The notes below the pieces were generated by a model, which was not told where the DNA came from, did not search any database, and saw only the letters and a list, made by a program, of their open reading frames with translations. A stretch of 64,000 nt of DNA from the IMG/VR virus record IMGVR_UViG_3300025151_000017, positions 1 to 64,000 of that record, one strand, 5' to 3'. Origin of the DNA: a virus. Both the position numbers and the translations under genes were made by a program. How positions within the stretch are numbered: position 1 is the first letter of the stretch; every line of letters begins with the position of its first letter. This document shows positions 59,328-64,000 of the stretch, piece by piece.

Positions 59328-60058
59328 TGGATTATAGATTATTTAAAAATACTTATGTTCGTGAGATAGATGGTAAAGCATTACAAGTCGATAAAGATAT
59401 GGTAAATGACTGTCTAGCTCATTACTCACAGTTTGACGATCTTGAGGATGCCATAGTTATGGACTGGGGTGCCAACATTGGTGGCTTCGGAAGAATGTTA
59501 ATGGACAAACCAATAAAAAGATATATTGGTGTAGAGTGTCATCCTGAAAACTTTGAGGTGATGGAAAAGAATCTAGGGGACGACCTGAGATTTGCTTTAA
59601 TAGAAGCAGCAGTGACTAATCAAGATGCTGGTAATATAGATTTATATATGACAGGCAGTAAACAAGAGTTCTGTTCAGGCACAACTAATCCTAAAAGTAA
59701 TGCTGCGAAAAATATGAGAAAAAAGAAAGTTTCTGTGGCAACTGTAAATGGGTATAGATTACTTGAAAAATATAAACCTACACATTTAAAATGCGATATC
59801 GAAGGAGAAGAATATCGTATGTTCGACCCAGACTGGCTCATACCTGATTCTGTAAAACAATTATCATTAGAGTTTCATTGGGCAGATAGAATACTGTCAG
59901 ACTATGAAAGTACAGTTAGAGAGTCTCTCATCAGGCAAGGATTTACACCTGTACAAGAAAAACTTAATTATGTCAAAGGGGATAAAAGAGTTATGTTCTT
60001 AGGTGAAGATATTTCTTACCGAAATGTATGGGGATTGGATACACTGTACAAACGATGA
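59327..60058 (+). CDS. FkbM-family SAM methyltransferase
   Basis: 243 residues, starting one base inside the previous stop. Motif I is VMDWGANIGGFGRML (residues ~44-58), the acidic residue of motif II is in YIGVECHPENFEV, and LKCDIEGEEY (~150-160) is the FkbM signature. FkbM enzymes usually O-methylate sugars or other hydroxyls. Embedded between a putative base hydroxylase and an amino-acid:DNA-transferase-like gene, it may decorate the modified base, but a surface-glycan target is also possible. Confidence 0.75.
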   Translation: MDYRLFKNTYVREIDGKALQVDKDMVNDCLAHYSQFDDLEDAIVMDWGANIGGFGRMLMDKPIKRYIGVECHPENFEVMEKNLGDDLRFALIEAAVTNQDAGNIDLYMTGSKQEFCSGTTNPKSNAAKNMRKKKVSVATVNGYRLLEKYKPTHLKCDIEGEEYRMFDPDWLIPDSVKQLSLEFHWADRILSDYESTVRESLIRQGFTPVQEKLNYVKGDKRVMFLGEDISYRNVWGLDTLYKR

Positions 60059-61200
60059 AATATCTACACCCAGATAATATAGATAAACCTTACAAAGATT
60101 GGAGACTCCCTGAGAACAGGGTACAGATGTGTCTTCGGTCATATGCTTGGCGAATGAAACATCGTGATGTTGACCATTACACTTATAATGAAGCATACAT
60201 GACACGAGGTGCTATGACTGATGAGCAGAGGATTTATTTTTCCATGCTGTTTGGTATCACATACCAATCATCAATGGCTTGGGTTATCTGGTCACACTTT
60301 CCTGATATAGAAAAAATAAACTGGGAATATCTAGAAGAATGGAATAATGAAAATTATGCCAGACAACATTTTGCTAAAGACACAAAATATAACAAGGGAA
60401 AGTTTATCCCTATCCTAAAAGATATTCACGAAAAAGTCTTACAACAATATGGCTCTCTTAGAGCATGGTTAGATACCTTTCAAGATTTCGACCATGCCTT
60501 AGAAGAGGTTATGTCAATTTATAGAATAGGTCGTATGTCTGGTTGGTTGACAACTCAAGCATTTTATGAGTTATGTGATGGGATGCGTCATATAAAACCA
60601 GAGAGTATGTTAGCGACAGATCCTTCTAATTGGTCAGTAAGATCTGGACTGGTTTACATTTATAATAAACCAGAACTGATGGACTTAGATAGCAAAACCA
60701 AGTACAGCAGTGATGATATAAAATGGATTGAAAGAAAAGAACAAGAATTTATAGAGAGTTGTAATGAGCATGTGAGTGATTATTTTAATAGTCCATTTAC
60801 AATGGAAACCCACCTATGTCAATATAAGAAAATGATTAAGACTGGTGGCGATGCTCCTGGGACTCCAACTCAAGATGCTTACACTCGTTGGTACAAATTA
60901 AAACAGGCATGGTCAGAGTTAGATTGGGATTTTTTTGAAGATGTATCAAAGCATGCTGCACCTTGTGTACAGAAAACATTTCAGAATAAGATCCTAATGA
61001 AAACAGGTGCCATGACAGGTCAAATGATTAACATGCATGACGATAATGATGACTTGCCTAATATGTACAAAGAGTTTGGTATAGAACAATCATGGCTTAC
61101 TGACTTTGATGATTATACCAGACTAGAAATAAAGAATAATTTTAATAATTACTTGACAAAGATGTCAGGAGAAAAAGTCGGTCTAGAGGTTTACTTTTAA
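60055..61200 (+). CDS. Amino-acid:DNA transferase-like protein (aGPT-Pplase2 type)
   Basis: 381 residues from ATG 60055 (ATGA overlap). The helical segment MTDEQRIYFSMLFGITYQSS continuing into MAWVIWSHFPDI, then YRIGRMSGWLTTQAFYEL and FTMETHLCQYKKMIKT, resembles the alpha-glutamyl/putrescinyl-thymidine pyrophosphorylase clade, helical DNA-glycosylase-like proteins that replace the pyrophosphate of phosphorylated 5-hydroxymethyluridine in DNA with a nucleophile. A kinase matching the preceding step lies at 62955. The call is by motif memory, without a search. The final TTTACTTTTAA carries the next promoter. Confidence 0.6.
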   Translation: MKYLHPDNIDKPYKDWRLPENRVQMCLRSYAWRMKHRDVDHYTYNEAYMTRGAMTDEQRIYFSMLFGITYQSSMAWVIWSHFPDIEKINWEYLEEWNNENYARQHFAKDTKYNKGKFIPILKDIHEKVLQQYGSLRAWLDTFQDFDHALEEVMSIYRIGRMSGWLTTQAFYELCDGMRHIKPESMLATDPSNWSVRSGLVYIYNKPELMDLDSKTKYSSDDIKWIERKEQEFIESCNEHVSDYFNSPFTMETHLCQYKKMIKTGGDAPGTPTQDAYTRWYKLKQAWSELDWDFFEDVSKHAAPCVQKTFQNKILMKTGAMTGQMINMHDDNDDLPNMYKEFGIEQSWLTDFDDYTRLEIKNNFNNYLTKMSGEKVGLEVYF

Positions 61201-61218
61201 GAAATTCTAATATAGAAT
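61190..61218 (+). promoter_or_regulatory. TTTACT-17-TAGAAT promoter for inositol-phosphate synthase
   Basis: TTTACT (61190-61195) lies in the last codons of the upstream gene (VYF-stop); 17 bases; TAGAAT (61213-61218). Expected start near 61225, giving a leader of about 74 bases. Confidence 0.75.
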
Positions 61219-61236
61219 TCTTATATATATGTTGAT

Positions 61237-61270
61237 AGTGTGCTACTCTGATCCAGTCAAATATCACACT
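61237..61270 (+). other. Leader hairpin before inositol-phosphate synthase
   Basis: AGTGTG (61237-61242) pairs with CACACT (61265-61270) around a 22-base loop in the 5' leader. Stem is short; a regulatory role is only possible. Confidence 0.35.
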
Positions 61271-61298
61271 CTAATAAACTGATATAAAGGAGAAATAT

Positions 61299-62582
61299 AT
61301 GTCAAAAATAAATGTCGCCATTATTGGTGTCGGTAATTGTGCCAAGTCTTTAGTAGAGGGTGTACAATACTATATTCAAAATCCCGAAGATAAAGTTGGT
61401 TTAATGTATCCAGATATTGGAGGATACACTGTAAATGATATCGAGTTCGTTTGTGGCTTCGATATTGACCCACGAAAAGTCGGAACTCACTTAATTAATG
61501 CATTACGATCCAGACCTAACTGTGCTATGGACCATGTCGACTCGCTAGATTTTACTTGTGTAAATTCTCTAGCAGAAGTTTATTCAGGTCCAGTACTAGA
61601 TGGTGTTGCTGACCACATGCTTGATTATCCAGAAGAAATATCATTTAGAACAGGTGCAGATACTGCCCTATCTAAAAAACAAGTTGCTGAAAAACTTAAC
61701 TTTCATAAAGTAGATGTGGTAATTAATTATTTACCAGTTGGTTCTGAGAAAGCTACAGAGTTCTATATGGCAGCATGTCTAGAAGCTGGTTGTCATTTCG
61801 TAAACTGTATTCCTACATTAATCGAAACTAACAAATCTAAATTAGTAGAGCAATCATTTATTGATAAAGGACTTACTATTGTTGGTTCTGATATGAGATC
61901 TGCTTGGGGTGCTTCTAGATTATCTGAGGTATTACAAGGAGCAATGATAGACTCTGGTTTACAAGTGACGCAACATATTCAAATGAATATGGCAGCAGGG
62001 TCTACACAAGGTCAAGAAAATATTCGTACAGGTAGAACAGCAAATACTGACTTCTTAAATATGGCTTACAAAGAAAGATTACATAGTAAGCATGTATCTA
62101 AGGAGAATGTTTTGAAAGGTCAAAATGTTGTTAGGGAAGAACCAACAGCTGGTATGACTTTATATGCTGGACCAAGTCTTACAGTATTTCAAAAACCAGG
62201 AGGGGATTATGTTGGCTCCGATAATAAAATTGCCAACCTAGATATTGTTGCTTATGGTTTTGGTGGGGCAAGGTATGAAATGTCAGCTAGACTTTCAGTA
62301 CAAGATTCGCCAAACTCAGGAGGAGTGGTGGTATCGGCTATTCGTTTCTGTAAGGTTGCTTCTGAGATGGGTATAGTTGGTTTCCTAAGAGGTCCAAGTG
62401 CTTGGACACAAAAGACACCTCCTGTACAATTAAAAACTGAGGATGCTAAGTTTGAATGTGACGCACTTGCTCGCAGAGAACTTACTAAAATGACAGAGCC
62501 ACAGTTAAAGAAAAATAATCCTAAAGCATTAGACTTGCCTTATACATATCAAGCTGGTCATACTGATTATGAAAACAATTAA
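61299..62582 (+). CDS. ino1: myo-Inositol-1-phosphate synthase
   Basis: 427 residues. The Rossmann start VAIIGVGNCAKSLVEGVQYY, the FDIDPRKVG segment, INYLPVGSEKAT, GSDMRSAWGASRL and VQDSPNSGGVV are those of bacterial/archaeal MIPS, which converts glucose-6-phosphate to inositol phosphate with NAD. Length is normal. It has its own strong promoter and AAGGAG site. A HAD phosphatase overlaps its 3' end by 14 bases and could release free inositol. It lies between two putative DNA-modification genes, which suggests inositol or its phosphate may feed a base modification or a phage glycolipid step (inference). Confidence 0.9.
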   Translation: MSKINVAIIGVGNCAKSLVEGVQYYIQNPEDKVGLMYPDIGGYTVNDIEFVCGFDIDPRKVGTHLINALRSRPNCAMDHVDSLDFTCVNSLAEVYSGPVLDGVADHMLDYPEEISFRTGADTALSKKQVAEKLNFHKVDVVINYLPVGSEKATEFYMAACLEAGCHFVNCIPTLIETNKSKLVEQSFIDKGLTIVGSDMRSAWGASRLSEVLQGAMIDSGLQVTQHIQMNMAAGSTQGQENIRTGRTANTDFLNMAYKERLHSKHVSKENVLKGQNVVREEPTAGMTLYAGPSLTVFQKPGGDYVGSDNKIANLDIVAYGFGGARYEMSARLSVQDSPNSGGVVVSAIRFCKVASEMGIVGFLRGPSAWTQKTPPVQLKTEDAKFECDALARRELTKMTEPQLKKNNPKALDLPYTYQAGHTDYENN

Positions 62583-62958
62583 CACATTTGATATCGATGG
62601 TGTCATCTTTATGGGTGATTACAATGGAGTGTATCCGAGTAAGGATGACATCATCATCACAGGTAGATCTATTGAAGAGTGGGATGAAACTTCTGCTATG
62701 CTAAAATCAAAAGGTATAGACAACGAAGTGTTTATGAACCCAACAAACTTTGCTCAAAAAACTAGGGAAGGATCTGGGGTACATAAAGCAACCATAATTA
62801 AATGGCTTGAACAAGATAGAGGAGTAAAAGTTGGAATACATTTTGAAGACGATCCTATACAAATCAGAGAAATATCTAAAAGATGTCCTGAGGTAAAAAT
62901 TGTTCATCTTGTACATACATTGGTAGAAAAAGAAAATAAAAGGAGACCATTCAAATGA
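62569..62958 (+). CDS. HAD-superfamily phosphatase-like protein
   Basis: 129 residues, ATG inside the end of the inositol-phosphate synthase gene. Motif I TFDIDGVIFMGD (residues 6-17) has the nucleophile Asp and general-acid Asp; motif II ITGRS (Thr/Gly/Arg); motif IV FEDDPIQI. A Lys in HKATIIKWL could be the motif III residue. Likely a small phosphatase. Candidates for substrate are inositol phosphate, or a nucleotide 3'-phosphate as in polynucleotide kinase-phosphatase. Four-base overlap with the kinase gene. Confidence 0.7.
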   Translation: MKTINTFDIDGVIFMGDYNGVYPSKDDIIITGRSIEEWDETSAMLKSKGIDNEVFMNPTNFAQKTREGSGVHKATIIKWLEQDRGVKVGIHFEDDPIQIREISKRCPEVKIVHLVHTLVEKENKRRPFK

Positions 62959-63527
62959 TTATTGCGATAGGTGGAGAACCAGCTACTGGTAAATCTACAT
63001 TAATGAAACAGTGGATGAAACCATATAAGTGGGAAGATGTAAAACTTACTGACTTGCTATATGGTATGTGGTGTAAAGACCTGAATACGATTGTTCTCGG
63101 AAAAGATTATTTCGATGAGAGCCAGATGTTTTCAGGTACTGATAGACTATCAATGGCAGTACAACCCAAAGCAATAGAGTGGATGAGGGACTCATACAAG
63201 CCATCTGGAGTGAATATAGTGTTTGAGGGAGATAGGTTATTTACTGCTTCTTTCCTATCTGAGATCGTCGCTATGGGGCACGATTTAGAGTGTATTTACA
63301 TAAAAGCAGACCAAAGTATCCTAGATGAAAGACATGTCTCTAGGAAGGATAATCAGGACGACAAGTTCCTAAATTCAAGGAAAACGAAGCTATCTAACAT
63401 ATTATCTAACTTTGAACTCATGCCTTTTATTACCGAGTTCCCTAATAATAATGAAGATGACCAGCTGTTATTGGTCAACCATCTTCTAGGAAAGTTAGAT
63501 ATTGGCACGATAGTTTTCGAAAACTAA
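62955..63527 (+). CDS. P-loop kinase, 5-hydroxymethyluridine DNA kinase-like
   Basis: 190 residues, ATGA overlap. Walker A GGEPATGKST (6-15). The blocks LGKDYFDESQMFSGTDRLSM, AVQPKAIEW and VFEGDRLFTASF (89-100) match the pattern I know for phage 5-hmdU DNA kinases, which phosphorylate hydroxymethyluracil in DNA as the first step of thymidine hypermodification. A general polynucleotide or adenylate-type kinase is the alternative. Together with the dioxygenase at 58026 and the transferase-like protein at 60055 it completes a plausible path. Confidence 0.68.
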   Translation: MIIAIGGEPATGKSTLMKQWMKPYKWEDVKLTDLLYGMWCKDLNTIVLGKDYFDESQMFSGTDRLSMAVQPKAIEWMRDSYKPSGVNIVFEGDRLFTASFLSEIVAMGHDLECIYIKADQSILDERHVSRKDNQDDKFLNSRKTKLSNILSNFELMPFITEFPNNNEDDQLLLVNHLLGKLDIGTIVFEN

Positions 63528-63536
63528 ATATCGTTG

Positions 63537-64000
63537 ATGGCAAAGTGGTATCGAGATAAGGCAATTATCAATGTGCGTGGTGGAGACGCAGAGACAAGGA
63601 AACTTGTCCGATCCATTGCCCACTGGGTATCACGAAAAACCATGGATGTTCGACTCCGAACATCTGTCACTGTAAATATAGTAATACAAAAAAACTTATA
63701 TCTTAAGGAAAAAGTCCAAGGATTATCTTGGATTGATGATGAGGAATATAAACCTCGTAAATTTAAGATACAGGTTGAAGAACAATCTAGATTACGACCC
63801 ATGCTAGAAACTATCGCTCACGAAATGATACATATCAAGCAGTGGGCATCTGGTGAAATGTACGAATATTCAGATGGGTTTCGTACACGATATCAGAAGA
63901 AAGCATTTAACACCAAGAAGATGGATTACTGGGATGCTCCTTGGGAGATAGAAGCACATGGTAAAGAAGTCGGTATGTTTGTTAGATGGGCAGAAGAGGA
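63537..64000 (+). CDS. SprT-like metallopeptidase, truncated by window end
   Basis: ATG 63537; the frame is open to base 64000 (about 154 residues seen). The zinc site TIAHEMIHIKQW (HExxH) near residue 95-105 and the downstream AxWEIEAHGKE helix (PWEIEAHGKE) with a third ligand fit phage SprT-like proteases. SprT/Spartan enzymes can cut DNA-protein crosslinks, which is notable beside a base-modification cluster. A CTAAATA (63524-63530) overlaps the previous stop, only seven bases from the ATG. Confidence 0.7.
   Translation, partial: MAKWYRDKAIINVRGGDAETRKLVRSIAHWVSRKTMDVRLRTSVTVNIVIQKNLYLKEKVQGLSWIDDEEYKPRKFKIQVEEQSRLRPMLETIAHEMIHIKQWASGEMYEYSDGFRTRYQKKAFNTKKMDYWDAPWEIEAHGKEVGMFVRWAEE

Noticed and set aside
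1-64000. Insertion sequences, integrase or attachment sites
   Set aside because: No transposase, integrase or terminal-repeat structure recognised; the region is a normal lytic T4-like layout.

Overview
This window is a contiguous stretch of an AT-rich T4-like (straight-tailed, contractile) marine myovirus genome. Every convincing protein gene lies on the + strand, with spacings of a few bases or overlaps of the ATGA/TAATG type. The gene order (neck gp13-gp14-gp15, terminase gp17, sheath gp18, tube gp19, portal gp20, prohead core and protease, capsid gp23, then uvsY/uvsW, gp55, gp47/gp46, gp45/gp44/gp62/regA, hsp20, gp43, uvsX, gp41) is that of the cyanophage/pelagiphage branch of T4-like phages. 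The auxiliary genes (peptide deformylase, CobS/CobT-like pair, Hsp20, A-type Fe-S carrier, DUF3310) also fit marine T4-like phages. Host evidence is mixed: a Downstream-peptide-type glutamine riboswitch recalls cyanobacteria and their phages, while the hsp20 promoter fits the alphaproteobacterial RpoH consensus. I do not claim a host.

Layout. Bases 1-17025 encode tail-fibre and baseplate-associated virion proteins built from recurring modules (GxGY repeats, Thr-rich beta modules, a shared C-terminal tail, a cupredoxin-like domain). Bases 17045-30366 are the neck, packaging, tail and head genes, served by putative late promoters (CTAAATA) and closed by a strong terminator after gp23. Bases 30427-32193 hold a promoter, a glutamine riboswitch, six tiny genes (three of them membrane proteins) and a gp3-like tail gene. 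Bases 32195-58029 are recombination, replication and transcription genes with host-takeover extras: a metallopeptidase-VWA protein and MoxR-type ATPase pair with duplicated promoters, a nuclease-like protein, a sulfotransferase and glycosyltransferase, one tRNA-Arg(UCU), and an exported/lipoprotein cassette. Bases 58026-64000 hold a putative DNA-hypermodification cluster: a JBP/TET-type dioxygenase, an FkbM methyltransferase, an amino-acid:DNA-transferase-like protein, myo-inositol-1-phosphate synthase, a HAD phosphatase and a 5-hydroxymethyluridine-DNA-kinase-like P-loop protein, followed by a truncated SprT-like peptidase.

Regulation. Eleven promoters share one architecture: TTTACT (usually TTTACTTTTAAG), exactly 17 bases, then TAGAAT or a close variant (one has TTGATT at -35). 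For gp43, gp41, a DUF3310 gene and a signal-peptide protein the -10 sits so close to the ATG that the mRNAs should be leaderless or nearly so. One copy faces the minus strand and should make an antisense RNA.

The most novel parts are the base-modification cluster with its inositol-phosphate synthase, the riboswitch-peptide unit behind gp23, the uniform promoter family with leaderless genes, and the cupredoxin-like virion domains. All functional calls rest on motif recognition by eye; no database search was run.
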